Shown piece by piece: positions 18,395-33,961 of a DNA stretch of 64,000 nucleotides. The stretch comes from Chromohalobacter sarecensis (GTDB taxonomy: Bacteria; Pseudomonadota; Gammaproteobacteria; Pseudomonadales; Halomonadaceae): positions 124,001 to 188,000 of the forward strand of contig NZ_JAKGAN010000001.1 of the NCBI RefSeq assembly GCF_023061135.1, read 5' to 3'. How positions within the stretch are numbered: position 1 is the stretch's first letter; the number at the start of each line of letters is the position of its first letter. Under the pieces are notes generated by a model. The model made no database searches. It saw nothing but the letters and a program-made list of their open reading frames with translations, and was not told the origin of the DNA. Both the position numbers and the translations under genes were made by a program.

Positions 18395-18947
18395 ATGGCT
18401 GACGATTTCCCGGCGCTGGGGTGGTCTGCTTGCGGTGCTGGTCGGCATGGTGTTGCTGAATGGTTGTCGCGATGCCGAGATGACCGCCCTGGACGCGCAC
18501 CTGGATGCCCTGCGCCAGCGGCCGGAGGGCAATATCGAATCGCTTCCTCCCGCGCCGGTGTATCGCACGGCGCATTATTCGCAGGTCCAGCAGCGCAGCC
18601 CGTTCAGTGCCGAGCGCCGCACGCAGGAAGGGACTGCGGCCTCGCCGCAGGGCAATGGCCCCGATCGTCAGCGCCCGCGTGAGCCCCTGGAGCGCTTTTC
18701 GCTGGAACGACTCGAGTTGGTGGGAACCTTGACGGTGGGCGGGCAGCCATCGGCCTTGATCCGCGCGCCTGATGGCAACGTTTACCGTCTTTTCGAAGGT
18801 CACTATCTGGGGACCGATTTCGGACGTGTCACGGCGATTGATGACGCCGGCGTCGAGCTGGTCGAGCGAGTGCGCGATGGCGGCGGTGCTTGGCGTCAGC
18901 GGCAACGCACCCTGGAATTCAACGATTCATCGCAAGCCGCCGAGTGA
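18387..18947 (+). CDS. pilP: Type IV pilus lipoprotein PilP
   Basis: Inner-membrane lipoprotein that connects PilN/PilO to the secretin PilQ. 186 residues. The signal sequence ends in a lipobox (VLLNGC, cysteine near residue 27). The C-terminal beta domain includes LERLELVGTLTVGGQPSALIRAPDGNVYRLFEGHYLG, the conserved PilP core. GAGGGG lies seven bases before the ATG, which starts inside pilO. A 30-bp gap separates it from pilQ. Confidence 0.93.
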   Translation: MTEWLTISRRWGGLLAVLVGMVLLNGCRDAEMTALDAHLDALRQRPEGNIESLPPAPVYRTAHYSQVQQRSPFSAERRTQEGTAASPQGNGPDRQRPREPLERFSLERLELVGTLTVGGQPSALIRAPDGNVYRLFEGHYLGTDFGRVTAIDDAGVELVERVRDGGGAWRQRQRTLEFNDSSQAAE

Positions 18948-18977
18948 TGGCGGTACGAACAAGTATTGGAGAACCAC

Positions 18978-20987
18978 ATGATGCGAACGCTGCGCGACTG
19001 GCTGATGGGCGGGCTCTGCCTCGTGGGGCTGGTCGTCTGTGCCCAGGGACAGGCGGCGACGTTGACATCGCTCGACTTCACCCAGCGCGGAGATGGCGGA
19101 ATCGATGCGCTGCTGGCGTTCGATGGCCCGGCGCCCGAGCCGCATAGCTACCGAAGCGATTCGCCGGCGCAGCTCGTCGTTGACCTGCCGGCAACGCAAA
19201 ATCAGCTCGAGCAGCGCCGCTTCGGTATCGATCGCGCTGGGTTGCGCGAGGTCAGCGTGGCCGAGACGGGCGAGCGTACGCGTCTGGTGTTCGGTCTCGA
19301 CGCGCCTTTGCCCTATTCGACCCAGCGTCAGGGGCAGCGTCTTCGTGTGCGCCTGGGCGGGGACACCGCTGAACGCTCTACTGCATTGACGCGCATCCGC
19401 GATCTCGATTTTCGGCGTGGCGATAATGGCGGCGGGCGCTTGGTGGTCACGCTCGACCACGGTGGGGTGATGCCCGAAACGGACACCGAAGGTGACACCT
19501 TGAAGGTCACGTTGCCCGGTGTGCGGCTGCCTAAAGAGTTGAACAGTATTCTCGACGTCAGCGATTTCGATACGCCGGTGTCGCGCATCGTGCCACAGTC
19601 CGACGCGGACGGCGTGACATTGACGCTCGACAATCGCGAGGCCTTTCAGCACCTGGTCACGCAACGCGGCGATCAATTGATCGTGGAGGTACAGCCGCGC
19701 GCTGATGATGCGCGTGCGTTAGAGAACGACGCGCAGGAATATGACGGCGAGCCGGTGAGCCTCAATTTTCAGAACATTCAAGTGCGCGAAGTGCTGTCGG
19801 TGCTTTCCGACTTTAGCGGGATCAATATCGTCGCCAACGATAGCGTTCAGGGCAGCGTGACGCTCAATCTCAAGAAGGTGCCGTGGGATCAGGCGCTCGA
19901 TCTGATTCTCAAGAGTCATGGCCTCGCCAGTCGTCGCGAGGGCGATGTGATCGTGGTCGCGCCCGCCGATGAGCTGGCGCAGATGGAGCGCCAGGCGCTG
20001 GAAAATCGCGCCCAGTCCCAGCAGTTGGCGCCGCTCAGGACCGAGTACGTGCAGGTGCGTTACGCCAAGGCCACCGATCTCGCCACGATGCTGCGTGGCA
20101 GCGAAGGGTTCGGTCTGCTCTCCGAGCGTGGCCGCGTGACGGTCGATGAGCGGACCAATACCTTGCTGGTGCGTGACACGCCCGATCAACTGGCGGGGAT
20201 CCGTGACATGCTCGACAAGCTCGATGTGCCGGTGCGTCAGGTGCAGATCGAGGCACGCATCGTCATCGCCCGTGATACTGCCTCCCAGGAGTTGGGGGTC
20301 AACTGGGGCGTCTCGCAAAGCCAGGGGGTTACCTTCGACGAAGATGGCGTGGGCAGCGTGGTCGATCGCAACCCCAGTGGTGCCAATCGCGGCTCCGCCG
20401 GTCTGTCCGTCGATTTGGGCGATAGCGATGGCAGCGGCTCGGCATTCAGCTTCGGTTATCTTTCCGGCGACGTGTTGCTCGACCTGGAATTGCGCGCCCT
20501 GGAAAGTGAGGGCAAGAGCCAGACCATTTCCCAGCCCAAGATCATCACTGCCAACCAGAAAAAGGCGGTAATCAAGCAAGGCCAGGAGATCCCCTACCAA
20601 GAGTCGACGTCCTCCGGGGCGACCAACGTGGAATTCAAGGAAGCCGTGCTGTCACTCGAGGCCACGCCGCAGATCACTCCCGACGGCAGCATCGTCATGG
20701 ACTTGCTGATCAACAACGATACCGTCTCCGATAGCAGCTACGATGGCGCGCCGGCGATCGATACCAATTCCATCGAGACCCAGGTGCTGGTGAATGATGG
20801 CGAGACCGTGGTGCTGGGCGGCATACTGACGTCTGAGCAATTGCGCAATCTCTACAAGACGCCGCTGCTTGGCGATTTACCGCTCATCGGGTCGTTGTTC
20901 CGCTATACCCAGGAATCCAACGAAAAGGTAGAATTGTTGATCTTCATTACTCCCAAGATCATCGGAGACGAACAGGCGAATCGCTGA
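18978..20987 (+). CDS. pilQ: Type IV pilus secretin PilQ
   Basis: Outer-membrane gated channel for the pilus fibre. 669 residues from the ATG at 18978, which has GGAG seven bases before. Order: signal peptide ([13 protein letters not shown]), two AMIN peptidoglycan-binding repeats (from [14 protein letters not shown]), an STN/N0 domain ([21 protein letters not shown]), a secretin N1 domain ([16 protein letters not shown]), and the secretin barrel ending in [16 protein letters not shown] and [10 protein letters not shown]. No glycine/serine-rich insert beyond the short one near 20,400. The stop TGA shares its A with the aroK ATG, so the pilus and shikimate genes are physically coupled. Confidence 0.96.
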   Translation: MMRTLRDWLMGGLCLVGLVVCAQGQAATLTSLDFTQRGDGGIDALLAFDGPAPEPHSYRSDSPAQLVVDLPATQNQLEQRRFGIDRAGLREVSVAETGERTRLVFGLDAPLPYSTQRQGQRLRVRLGGDTAERSTALTRIRDLDFRRGDNGGGRLVVTLDHGGVMPETDTEGDTLKVTLPGVRLPKELNSILDVSDFDTPVSRIVPQSDADGVTLTLDNREAFQHLVTQRGDQLIVEVQPRADDARALENDAQEYDGEPVSLNFQNIQVREVLSVLSDFSGINIVANDSVQGSVTLNLKKVPWDQALDLILKSHGLASRREGDVIVVAPADELAQMERQALENRAQSQQLAPLRTEYVQVRYAKATDLATMLRGSEGFGLLSERGRVTVDERTNTLLVRDTPDQLAGIRDMLDKLDVPVRQVQIEARIVIARDTASQELGVNWGVSQSQGVTFDEDGVGSVVDRNPSGANRGSAGLSVDLGDSDGSGSAFSFGYLSGDVLLDLELRALESEGKSQTISQPKIITANQKKAVIKQGQEIPYQESTSSGATNVEFKEAVLSLEATPQITPDGSIVMDLLINNDTVSDSSYDGAPAIDTNSIETQVLVNDGETVVLGGILTSEQLRNLYKTPLLGDLPLIGSLFRYTQESNEKVELLIFITPKIIGDEQANR

Positions 20988-21529
20988 TGCAGGATCTGCC
21001 CACGATCATCCTCGTCGGCCCCATGGGCGCGGGGAAAAGCACCATCGGACGCCTGCTGGCAGCCGAGTTGAAGCGCGAGTTTTTCGATAGCGATCACGAA
21101 ATCGAAGCGCGCTGCGGTGCCAATATTGCCTGGATTTTCGATGTCGAGGGCGAGCGTGGCTTTCGTGATCGTGAAACCCATATGCTGCGGGAGCTGGCCG
21201 GCCGCGAGGCCATTGTCCTTGCTACTGGCGGCGGTGCGGTGATGCGCGAGGATAACCGCCAGGCGCTACGTGAGCGTGGCACGGTGGTGTATCTGGCGAC
21301 CTCGGTCGAACAGCAGATTCGGCGTACGGCCCGCGACCGTAACCGCCCTCTGTTGCGTCAAGGCAATCCCGAGCAGGTGCTGCGCGATCTATTCGCCAAG
21401 CGTGATCCGCTTTACCGCGCCACCGCCGATTTGACGGTCCGTACCGACCGGCGCGGACCCAGGGCGGTGGTCAACGAGATCATTCGTCGCACCAAGCGTC
21501 TGTCCGATCCACTCGATCTAAAGGCTTGA
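20987..21529 (+). CDS. aroK: Shikimate kinase
   Basis: Phosphorylates shikimate at the 3-hydroxyl with ATP, the fifth step of aromatic amino-acid synthesis. 180 residues with P-loop [17 protein letters not shown] near residue 10, the DSDHEIE substrate motif, GERGFRDRE and the Walker B-like glycine-rich [10 protein letters not shown]. Lid residues lie in [11 protein letters not shown]. Starts one base into the pilQ stop codon. aroK-aroB after pilMNOPQ is a conserved gammaproteobacterial arrangement. Confidence 0.96.
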   Translation: MQDLPTIILVGPMGAGKSTIGRLLAAELKREFFDSDHEIEARCGANIAWIFDVEGERGFRDRETHMLRELAGREAIVLATGGGAVMREDNRQALRERGTVVYLATSVEQQIRRTARDRNRPLLRQGNPEQVLRDLFAKRDPLYRATADLTVRTDRRGPRAVVNEIIRRTKRLSDPLDLKA

Positions 21530-21531
21530 TC

Positions 21532-22653
21532 ATGACCGCTTCGTCCGCATTGCCGTATCAACGTCTGCATGTCGAACTCGATGCCCGGCGCTATCCCATC
21601 CATGTCGGTCCGGGGCTGCTCGATGCGCCAGACATGCTGGTGCCGTACCTGGCCGGACGTCAGGTGATGATCGTCACCAACGAGACCGTGGCGCCGCTTT
21701 ATCTCGAGCGCCTCAAGCGTACGCTGAGCGGTGACGACCGCGACGTGCGCGACGTGCGCGAGGTAATCCTGCCCGATGGCGAGCACACCAAGACTCTGGC
21801 CAGTGTCGAGCGCATTTGGGACGCGCTGCTGGCGGCGGGGTTCAATCGGCGTTGCACGCTGGTGGCGCTTGGTGGCGGAGTGATCGGCGACATGGCAGGC
21901 TTCGCCGCGGCGTGCTATCAGCGCGGCGTGGCCTTTGTACAGGTGCCGACGACCTTGCTGTCGCAGGTGGATTCCTCGGTGGGCGGCAAGACCGGCGTCA
22001 ATCATCCGCGCGGCAAGAATATGATCGGCGCCTTCTGGCAGCCGCGCGCGGTATTGATCGATACCGGTACGCTGGCTACGTTGCCGGCCCGTGAGCTCTC
22101 CGCAGGACTTGCCGAGGTCATCAAGTACGGCCTGATACAGGATGCCGACTTCCTCGCCTGGCTGGAGGCGCGCATGCCGGCGCTGCGCGGGCTCGATGTC
22201 GAGGCGCTCACCGAGGCCATCCTCAGGAGCTGCGCCATCAAGGCGGAGATCGTCGCCCGCGACGAGACCGAACAGGGCCAACGGGCGCTGCTCAACCTGG
22301 GGCATACCTTTGGGCACGCCATCGAAGCGCATCAGGGCTATGGCAACTGGCTGCACGGCGAGGCCGTGGGCGCGGGCATGCTGATGGCCGCTGCGTTGTC
22401 GCAGCGTCTTGGCTGGCTTGCCGCCGACGACATGGCGCGTGTCGAGACGCTGGTGGCCGATACCGGCCTGCCGGTGACGGCGCCGGCTGCGATGAGTGCC
22501 GATGACTTTCTCGCCACCATGCGCCTGGACAAGAAGAATATCGACGACCGCTTACGCCTGGTGCTGTTGTCCAGCCTGGGCGAGGCGTGCGTCTACGACG
22601 ACACCCCGTCGGATATGCTCGAGTCGCTGCTCGCCGACTTCCCCCGCGCCTGA
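21532..22653 (+). CDS. aroB: 3-dehydroquinate synthase
   Basis: Converts DAHP to 3-dehydroquinate with NAD+ and a divalent metal, the second shikimate-pathway step. 373 residues from the ATG at 21532, which has AAAGG seven bases before; a TTG two codons earlier is less likely. Seen: [48 protein letters not shown] and the metal ligands in LAEVIKYGL and [10 protein letters not shown]. Ends in a good terminator, closing the pil-aro operon. Confidence 0.96.
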   Translation: MTASSALPYQRLHVELDARRYPIHVGPGLLDAPDMLVPYLAGRQVMIVTNETVAPLYLERLKRTLSGDDRDVRDVREVILPDGEHTKTLASVERIWDALLAAGFNRRCTLVALGGGVIGDMAGFAAACYQRGVAFVQVPTTLLSQVDSSVGGKTGVNHPRGKNMIGAFWQPRAVLIDTGTLATLPARELSAGLAEVIKYGLIQDADFLAWLEARMPALRGLDVEALTEAILRSCAIKAEIVARDETEQGQRALLNLGHTFGHAIEAHQGYGNWLHGEAVGAGMLMAAALSQRLGWLAADDMARVETLVADTGLPVTAPAAMSADDFLATMRLDKKNIDDRLRLVLLSSLGEACVYDDTPSDMLESLLADFPRA

Positions 22654-22683
22654 CGCGTGTGTCTCTCCCTTGATCGACGCGTG

Positions 22684-22709
22684 ACGCCTGCCTCTTCGGC
22701 AGGCGTTTT
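22684..22709 (+). terminator. Intrinsic terminator of the pilM-aroB operon
   Basis: A 9-bp perfect stem ACGCCTGCC (22684-22692) with GGCAGGCGT (22698-22706), loop TCTTC, followed by TTTG. The 3' arm end AGGCGTTTTGCGT is repeated directly at about 22721. Confidence 0.75.
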
Positions 22710-23122
22710 GCGTATTCGAAAGGCGTTTTGCGTCGCCCCGCCCGTGTTTGTGCAACGACGGTTTTCACGCGACAATATGCCTGCATCGGCATGCCTCATG
22801 CAGGATCGGCATGAGCTGAAGCGATAATGTCGACTAAAGTCGCATGCTTCGGGATTCATGCGTTCCAGCTTGCTAACGCGTTGACATGTCAGGTGTTTTA
22901 GCCAAATTATGCGGCTAACCCCGCGATTTTGCGCGGCTTTGAGGCAGAGAGGCGGGTCGTGGAATTGCTTGAGTAGGGGGCAGGGGCTATGCTGGTCGGC
23001 CTTTTTCACGTCCGATGCGTCATCGAATGACGAGCTTTTCACCCCTTAAAAATAAAAGATAACCGAAAAGCATAACACGATTATTTCTGGACACAAGTTT
23101 TCAAAAATTGTGAGGCACGCCC
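22710..23122 (+). other. Long gltB upstream region with hairpins
   Basis: About 410 bases without a gene between the aroB terminator and gltB. It contains an inverted repeat CCTGCAT (22780-22786) with ATGCAGG (22798-22804), the promoter listed separately, a CCGCG hairpin (22921-22936) followed by CTTTG, and an AT-rich final 90 bases. A leader of about 205 bases would result from the predicted promoter, long enough for control of gltBD expression. Confidence 0.45.
22881..22910 (+). promoter_or_regulatory. Candidate promoter for gltBD
   Basis: A perfect TTGACA at 22881-22886, then 18 bp, then AATTAT at 22905-22910. The -35 is consensus and the -10 matches at four positions. It is 213 bp upstream of the gltB ATG. 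Confidence 0.5.
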
Positions 23123-26100
23123 ATGATGAGAGGCCTTCACCAGCCTGGCGAGTTCCGTGACAACTGCGGTTTCGGCTTGATCGCCCACATGGAAGGGCAG
23201 GCGAGTCATGACCTGCTCAAGACCGCGATCGAATCCCTGACTTGCATGACCCACCGTGGCGGCATTGCCGCCGACGGCAAGACCGGCGATGGCTGCGGTC
23301 TGCTATTCAAGATGCCCAGCGACTTCATGCGTGCCGTGGCCAGCGAGGAGCTGGGCGTCACGCTGGGCGAACGCTTCGCTGTGGGCAGTCTGTTTCTGCC
23401 CGATGACGATGCCCGCGAGGCGCATGCGCGAGAGGTACTCGAGGCGCAACTGACGGCACGTGGACTGCGTGTCAGCGGCTGGCGCGAGGTGCCCACCGAT
23501 GCGTCGGTGTGTGGCCCCATGGCGTTGGAGTGCCTGCCGCGCATTCGTCAGATCTTCGTCGAGGCCGATAGCGAGCGTGACACCCAGGCGTTCAATGTCG
23601 ACCTGTTCATGGCGCGGCGCTATGCCGAGCAAGCGCTCAAGGATGAAGACGACTTCTATATCTGCTCGTTGTCCACCGAGGTGGTGTCCTACAAGGGCCT
23701 GATGATGCCCGCGGACCTGCCCACCTTTTACCGTGATCTGGGCGATGAGCGGTTGCATACGGCGATCTGTGTCTTCCACCAGCGCTTTTCCACCAATACC
23801 GCGCCGCGCTGGCCGTTGGCGCAGCCTTTCCGGTTCCTGGCGCACAACGGCGAGATCAACACGGTCGAAGCCAATCGCGGCTGGGCCAACGCGCGCAAGG
23901 AAAACTTCCTCTCGCCGTTGCTGCCGGAAATCACCGAACTCGACGAGATCGTCAATACGTCGGGTTCCGACTCTTCGAGCATGGACAACATGCTCGAGGT
24001 GTTGCTGACCGGCGGGATGGATCTCTATAACGCCATTCGCATGATGGTGCCGCCGGCCTGGCAGAACGTCGAGACGATGGATGGTGATCTACGCGCCTTC
24101 TACGAATACAACTCCATGCACATGGAACCGTGGGACGGCCCCGCCGGTCTGGTGATGACCGATGGCCGCCATGCGGTATGCATGCTCGATCGTAACGGAC
24201 TGCGCCCGGCGCGCTGGGTGATTACCGAGAATGGCTATATCACTCTGTCCTCCGAGATCGGCGTCTACGACTACAAGCCTGAGGACGTCATCGCCAAGGG
24301 CCGCGTGGGACCGGGGCAAATCCTCGCCGTGGACACCCACACCGGCGAGGTGCTGCACACGCCGGATGTCGACGAACGTCTGCGCTCGGCGTACCCCTAC
24401 CGGCGCTGGCTGAAGCAGCATGCGCATTATCTGGAGTCCGCGCTGACCGAGCTGGCGCGTTTCCAGCCCATGGCCGGCGACAAGCTCAACGTCTACCAGA
24501 AGATGTTCCAGGTGACGTTCGAAGAACGCGATCAGCTGCTGCGTCCGCTGGCCGAGGGCGGCCAGGAGGCGGTGGGTTCGATGGGCGACGATACGCCGAT
24601 GGCGGTGCTGTCGCGTCATGGACGCTTGCTGACCGACTACTTCCGACAGAAGTTCGCCCAGGTCACCAACCCGGCCATCGATCCGCTGCGCGAAGCGATC
24701 GTGATGTCGCTGGAAACCTGCTGCGGCGCCGAGTTGAACGTCTTCGAGGCGACCCCCGAACACGCCCACCGCCTGATCTTGACCACGCCGGTGCTCTCGC
24801 CGCGCAAGTTCACCGCCTTGGTGACCCAGGAGGACCCGGCATTCGCCAGCCATACGCTGAGCCTGAGTTACGACCCTGAGCGCGAGACGCTCAAGCAGGC
24901 GCTGCTCGGCCTGTGTCAACGGGCCGAGGACGCAATTCGCGAGGGCAAGGTGATCCTGGTGCTTTCGGACGCCGACCTGGAGCGCGGCAAGCTACCGATC
25001 CATGCCGTGCTCGCGGTGGGGGCGATCCATCATCATCTGGGCCGCAAGGCTTTGCGGCCGCGCGTCAACCTGGTGGTCGAGACCGGTTATGCCCGCGACG
25101 CCCATCAGATGGCGGTACTGTTCGGCGTGGGGGCCACGGCGGTGTATCCGTATCTGGCTTACCAGGTCATGGCCGACATGCACAATACCGGCGAGTTGAC
25201 CGGCAACCCGGCGGACGCCCGTGAAAATTACCGCAAGGGCCTGCAGAAGGGGCTCTACAAGATCCTCTCCAAGATGGGGATCTCGACGCTGGCCTCCTAT
25301 CGCGGTTCGCAGTTGTTCGAGGCGGTGGGGTTGTCGTCTGAAGTCATGGAGATGTGCTTCACCGGCATGGCGTCGCGTATCGAAGGCGCCGGCTTCGCCG
25401 AGCTGCAACTGCAGCAGGAACTGCTGGCCCGTGACGCCTGGATTCCGCGCAAGGGAATTCGTCAGGGCGGTCTGGTGAAGTACGTGCACGATCATGAATA
25501 CCACGCCTACAACCCGGACGTGGTCATGCAACTGCAGGGCGCAGTGCAAAGCGGCGACTACGCCAAGTGGAAGCAGTTCGCACAGACTGTCAATGAGCGC
25601 TCGGTGGCCACTCTCCGCGACCTTCTGACGCTCAAGCCAGCCCCCGAACCGTTGCCGCTCGATGAAATCGAACCGGTCGAGAATCTGCTGCCGCGCTTCG
25701 ACAGTGCCGGGATGTCGCTTGGCGCACTGTCACCCGAGGCTCATGAGGCGATGGCGCAAGCCATGAACGAGACCGGCGGGCGCTCCAACTCCGGCGAGGG
25801 CGGCGAGGACCCGGCGCGCTACGGGACGATTCGTAGCTCCAAGATCAAGCAGATCGCCTCCGGGCGCTTTGGCGTGACGCCGGCCTATCTGGTCAACGCC
25901 GAGGTGCTGCAGATCAAGGTCGCGCAGGGCGCCAAGCCCGGTGAGGGCGGCCAGTTGCCTGGCGGCAAGGTCAACGAACTGATCGCTCGGCTACGCTATG
26001 CGGTGCCCGGGGTGACGCTGATTTCGCCGCCGCCGCACCACGACATCTATTCCATCGAGGACCTGGCGCAGCTGATCTTCGACTTGAAGCAGGTCAACCC

Positions 26101-27574
26101 CGCGGCCCAGGTCTCGGTCAAGCTGGTCTCCGAGCCGGGCATCGGCACCATCGCCACCGGCGTGGCCAAGGCTTACGCCGATTTGATCACCGTTTCCGGC
26201 TACGACGGCGGCACGGCGGCGAGTCCGCTGACCTCGATCAAGCATGCCGGCAGCCCGTGGGAACTGGGCCTGCCCGAGGTGCATCAGGCGCTGCGTATCA
26301 ACGGCCTGCGCGACAAGATTCGCCTGCAGACCGATGGCGGCCTGAAGACTGGCCTCGACGTGGTCAAGGCGGCGATTCTCGGCGCCGAGAGCTTCGGTTT
26401 CGGCACCGCGCCGATGGTGGCGCTGGGGTGCAAATACCTGCGTATCTGCCACCTCAACAACTGCGCCACCGGCGTCGCCACTCAGCACCAGCATCTGCGC
26501 GACGAGCATTTCCGCGGCACCGTGGACATGGTCAAGCACTACTTTCGCTTCATCGCCGAGGAAGTCCGCGAGCTGATGGCACTGCTCGGTGTGCGTCAGT
26601 TGCCCGACCTGATCGGGCGCACCGATCTGCTCGAGATCCTCGAGGGCGAGACGGCGTCCCAGCGCAAGCTCGATTTGATGCCGTTGTTGCAGAACGATCA
26701 TGTCCCCAAGGACGCGCCGCAGTTCTGCCAGATCGGTCGTAACGAGCCGCACGATCCAGGCGCCAAGAACCAGGAAATGCTGGAGGCGCTGTTGCCGGCC
26801 ATCGAGGCCAAATCGGGTGGTGAGTTCCACTTCCAGATCACCAACTGCGACCGCAGTGTGGGGGCTCGAGCCTCCGGCGAGATCGCCAAGCGCTACGGCG
26901 AGAGCGGGCTTGAAGACGCGCCGATCGCTGCGCGTTTCACCGGTGTGGCCGGGCAGAGCTTCGGGGTGTGGAACGCGCGTGGCCTGCAGCTCTATCTCGA
27001 AGGTGATGCCAACGATTATGTCGGCAAGGGCATGAACGGTGGCAAGGTGGTCATCGTGCCGCCTCGCGAGAGCCGCTTCGAAAGCCACAAGACGGCGATC
27101 ATCGGCAACACTTGTCTATACGGCGCGACTGGCGGCAAGCTGTTCGCGGCGGGCACGGCGGGCGAACGCTTCGCGGTGCGCAACTCCGGTGTGCATGCGG
27201 TCATCGAGGGCGCTGGCGATCACTGCTGCGAATACATGACCGGGGGCCTGGTCGCGGTGCTCGGCGAGACCGGCATCAACTTCGGGGCGGGCATGACCGG
27301 CGGGTTCGCGTATGTACTCGATGAAGATCGCACCTTTGTCGACAAGTACAACCACGAGCTGGTCGAGATCCATCGCATCAATACCGAGGTCATGGAAGCC
27401 TACCGGCGCCACCTGCGGGAGATGCTCGAGGAATACGTCGCCGAAACCGGCTCCGCGCGGGGCGCGGCGATCCTCGAGGACTTCTCCGACTTCATCCGCC
27501 ATTTCTGGTTGGTGAAGCCCAAGGCGGCGAACCTCAACGGTCTGCTGGCCCAGTCCCGGCGTCAGCCGGAATAA
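23123..27574 (+). CDS. gltB: Glutamate synthase (NADPH) large subunit
   Basis: Transfers the amide of glutamine to 2-oxoglutarate, giving two glutamates. 1483 residues. The 14-residue propeptide ([14 protein letters not shown]) precedes cysteine 15 in [11 protein letters not shown], the N-terminal nucleophile of the glutaminase domain after processing. The central domain and FMN barrel follow ([35 protein letters not shown] region). The 3Fe-4S cysteines are in [12 protein letters not shown] near residues 1102-1113. The C-terminal glycine-rich beta-helix ends near residue 1430. GAGG lies seven bases before the ATG. Its last codons lie inside the first unit of a 22-bp tandem repeat. Confidence 0.98.
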   Translation: MMRGLHQPGEFRDNCGFGLIAHMEGQASHDLLKTAIESLTCMTHRGGIAADGKTGDGCGLLFKMPSDFMRAVASEELGVTLGERFAVGSLFLPDDDAREAHAREVLEAQLTARGLRVSGWREVPTDASVCGPMALECLPRIRQIFVEADSERDTQAFNVDLFMARRYAEQALKDEDDFYICSLSTEVVSYKGLMMPADLPTFYRDLGDERLHTAICVFHQRFSTNTAPRWPLAQPFRFLAHNGEINTVEANRGWANARKENFLSPLLPEITELDEIVNTSGSDSSSMDNMLEVLLTGGMDLYNAIRMMVPPAWQNVETMDGDLRAFYEYNSMHMEPWDGPAGLVMTDGRHAVCMLDRNGLRPARWVITENGYITLSSEIGVYDYKPEDVIAKGRVGPGQILAVDTHTGEVLHTPDVDERLRSAYPYRRWLKQHAHYLESALTELARFQPMAGDKLNVYQKMFQVTFEERDQLLRPLAEGGQEAVGSMGDDTPMAVLSRHGRLLTDYFRQKFAQVTNPAIDPLREAIVMSLETCCGAELNVFEATPEHAHRLILTTPVLSPRKFTALVTQEDPAFASHTLSLSYDPERETLKQALLGLCQRAEDAIREGKVILVLSDADLERGKLPIHAVLAVGAIHHHLGRKALRPRVNLVVETGYARDAHQMAVLFGVGATAVYPYLAYQVMADMHNTGELTGNPADARENYRKGLQKGLYKILSKMGISTLASYRGSQLFEAVGLSSEVMEMCFTGMASRIEGAGFAELQLQQELLARDAWIPRKGIRQGGLVKYVHDHEYHAYNPDVVMQLQGAVQSGDYAKWKQFAQTVNERSVATLRDLLTLKPAPEPLPLDEIEPVENLLPRFDSAGMSLGALSPEAHEAMAQAMNETGGRSNSGEGGEDPARYGTIRSSKIKQIASGRFGVTPAYLVNAEVLQIKVAQGAKPGEGGQLPGGKVNELIARLRYAVPGVTLISPPPHHDIYSIEDLAQLIFDLKQVNPAAQVSVKLVSEPGIGTIATGVAKAYADLITVSGYDGGTAASPLTSIKHAGSPWELGLPEVHQALRINGLRDKIRLQTDGGLKTGLDVVKAAILGAESFGFGTAPMVALGCKYLRICHLNNCATGVATQHQHLRDEHFRGTVDMVKHYFRFIAEEVRELMALLGVRQLPDLIGRTDLLEILEGETASQRKLDLMPLLQNDHVPKDAPQFCQIGRNEPHDPGAKNQEMLEALLPAIEAKSGGEFHFQITNCDRSVGARASGEIAKRYGESGLEDAPIAARFTGVAGQSFGVWNARGLQLYLEGDANDYVGKGMNGGKVVIVPPRESRFESHKTAIIGNTCLYGATGGKLFAAGTAGERFAVRNSGVHAVIEGAGDHCCEYMTGGLVAVLGETGINFGAGMTGGFAYVLDEDRTFVDKYNHELVEIHRINTEVMEAYRRHLREMLEEYVAETGSARGAAILEDFSDFIRHFWLVKPKAANLNGLLAQSRRQPE

Positions 27575-27712
27575 GAGTCGGCGTCAGCCGGAATAGGCAT
27601 CGGCGTCAGCCGAAATAAGAGCTGGCGTCAGCCGGATTAAGAGCCGTTGGCGGCCAGCATAAGCGCCGTTGGCGGCCGGAGTCAGAGCCGTCGGCGGCCC
27701 GAGTAGCGCCTG
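27559..27712 (+). repeat. Seven 22-bp tandem repeats between gltB and gltD
   Basis: Seven consecutive 22-base units start at 27559, 27581, 27603, 27625, 27647, 27669 and 27691. The first four are nearly identical (GCGTCAGCCGGAATAAGAG then three or four bases). The last three are diverged but keep GGCGGCC and the GAGCCG end. Unit 1 supplies the last codons and the TAA of gltB; later units are untranslated. Between gltB and gltD such a tract changes spacing in one operon. Confidence 0.9.
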
Positions 27713-27723
27713 CTGCTCGCTGA

Positions 27724-29160
<1,437 letters not shown>

Positions 29161-29207
29161 TGCTTGAGCTCGGGGCCACGAGCAGGATGGAGTCATCATT
29201 GTCTGAT

Positions 29208-31993
<2,786 letters not shown>

Positions 31994-32040
31994 GACACCG
32001 ACGCATGCGATAGTCGAGTACACGACGAGCGGAGCCGCCC

Positions 32041-32063
32041 GTAGCGGTCAACGCGACCGCTAC
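32041..32063 (+). other. Perfect hairpin between kdsA and eno
   Basis: GTAGCGGTC (32041-32049) with GACCGCTAC (32055-32063) around a 5-base loop, no U tract. It could be a processing or attenuation site, or a relic repeat. Confidence 0.4.
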
Positions 32064-32106
32064 CCTCTCGATATGCTGAAACGACCCATCGTTAACACGA
32101 GGATGA

Positions 32107-33408
<1,302 letters not shown>

Positions 33409-33449
33409 CGCCGAACGCAAAGCGCACGTCTATGACATCTCGGTTGTAG

Positions 33450-33486
33450 CACCCACGGCGGCCTTCAGGGCCGCCGTGGGTGTTTT
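33450..33486 (+). terminator. Strong intrinsic terminator after eno
   Basis: A 14-bp perfect stem (33450-33463 with 33469-33482, arm CACCCACGGCGGCC), loop TTCAG, followed by TTTT. It isolates the sRNA locus downstream from eno transcription. Confidence 0.88.
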
Positions 33487-33510
33487 GGGGTAAGCATTAT
33501 CTCCATTTTT

Positions 33511-33528
33511 TGTAAGAGATTTCCTACA
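33511..33528 (+). promoter_or_regulatory. GacA-type upstream activating sequence of the sRNA gene
   Basis: TGTAAG, six bases, CCTACA. The known GacA/UvrY/VarA box of rsm and csr sRNA promoters is TGTAAG-N6-CTTACA; only one base differs. The element sits inside a larger palindrome flanked by T and A runs. It is centred about 180 bp before the predicted RNA start, a distance like that reported for Pseudomonas rsmZ. Confidence 0.75.
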
Positions 33529-33667
33529 AAAAGTGCCCTCGATATGTGATAAATCGCGATAATCGGCGCGATAGATACACTTTCTAATGGTTTATCTTTA
33601 TGTTTTTAAAGATAATTTTTTGTTCTTCGGTGCCTGCCTGCTACAGATCGAGGGCCAAATGACCTGC

Positions 33668-33696
33668 TTGTCGCGACGGGAAGCTTTGGTAACAAT
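33668..33696 (+). promoter_or_regulatory. Candidate sigma70 promoter of the RsmZ-like RNA
   Basis: TTGTCG (33668-33673), 17 bp, AACAAT (33691-33696); both match four of six positions. Weak core promoters are expected where an activator box is needed. The stretch from 33529 to 33667 is AT-rich and contains no gene. Confidence 0.45.
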
Positions 33697-33702
33697 GCAT
33701 CG

Positions 33703-33869
33703 CACAGGATGAGCAAAGGCATTGCTTACCTGGAGGCAGATTGGGATGCAGCAGGGTGCGCCTGTCGTGGAGGGAGCCCATGGCAGGCATGGAGCGCACC
33801 TAGGGAGTCGAGCGGAGGGAGCCGCTCAGGGATGAATGGGATGCAGCGGCCTTCGGGCCGCTTTTTTTT
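33703..33869 (+). ncRNA. rsmZ: CsrB/RsmZ-type CsrA-sequestering small RNA
   Basis: Predicted about 167-nt RNA that binds and titrates CsrA. Seen: 11 GGA motifs in about 140 bases, most as AGGGA, TGGGA or TGGA. A hairpin GAGCGG-AGGGAG-CCGCTC (33810-33827) puts AGGGA in its loop. A larger arm has an outer 7-bp stem (33755-33761 with 33794-33800) and an inner 9-bp stem (33762-33770 with 33778-33786) with loop AGGGAGC and a bulge holding GGA. A first hairpin lies at 33712-33726. The RNA ends in a UUCG terminator. Known: Pseudomonas rsmZ also lies beside fdxA, near mutS. Inferred: the same gene here. The 5' end is estimated from the promoter. A protein frame crossing it is not credible. Confidence 0.82.
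33845..33869 (+). terminator. Intrinsic terminator of the RsmZ-like RNA
   Basis: GCGGCC-TTCG-GGCCGC stem (33846-33861) with an extra-stable UUCG loop, followed by eight T residues. It has no plus-strand protein gene upstream within 430 bases, which by itself points to an RNA gene. Confidence 0.92.
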
Positions 33870-33896
33870 GTCTTGCCGTTGCCTGCCTTCTCGACC

Positions 33897-33926
33897 AAAA
33901 AAAGCCGGCCTTGTCGAAAGGCCGGC
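33897..33926 (-). terminator. Intrinsic terminator of fdxA
   Basis: On the minus strand a 9-bp stem (33926-33918 with 33912-33904, arm GCCGGCCTT) and a run of seven T residues. It converges tail-to-tail with the sRNA terminator. Confidence 0.88.
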
Positions 33927-33961
33927 GTTGCGTGGCGCGCCGAGGACGTTGGCAACCAGCG

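Noticed and set aside
27559..27712. Seven-unit repeat considered as a CRISPR array
   Set aside because: Units are contiguous with no unique spacers, and no cas genes are near.
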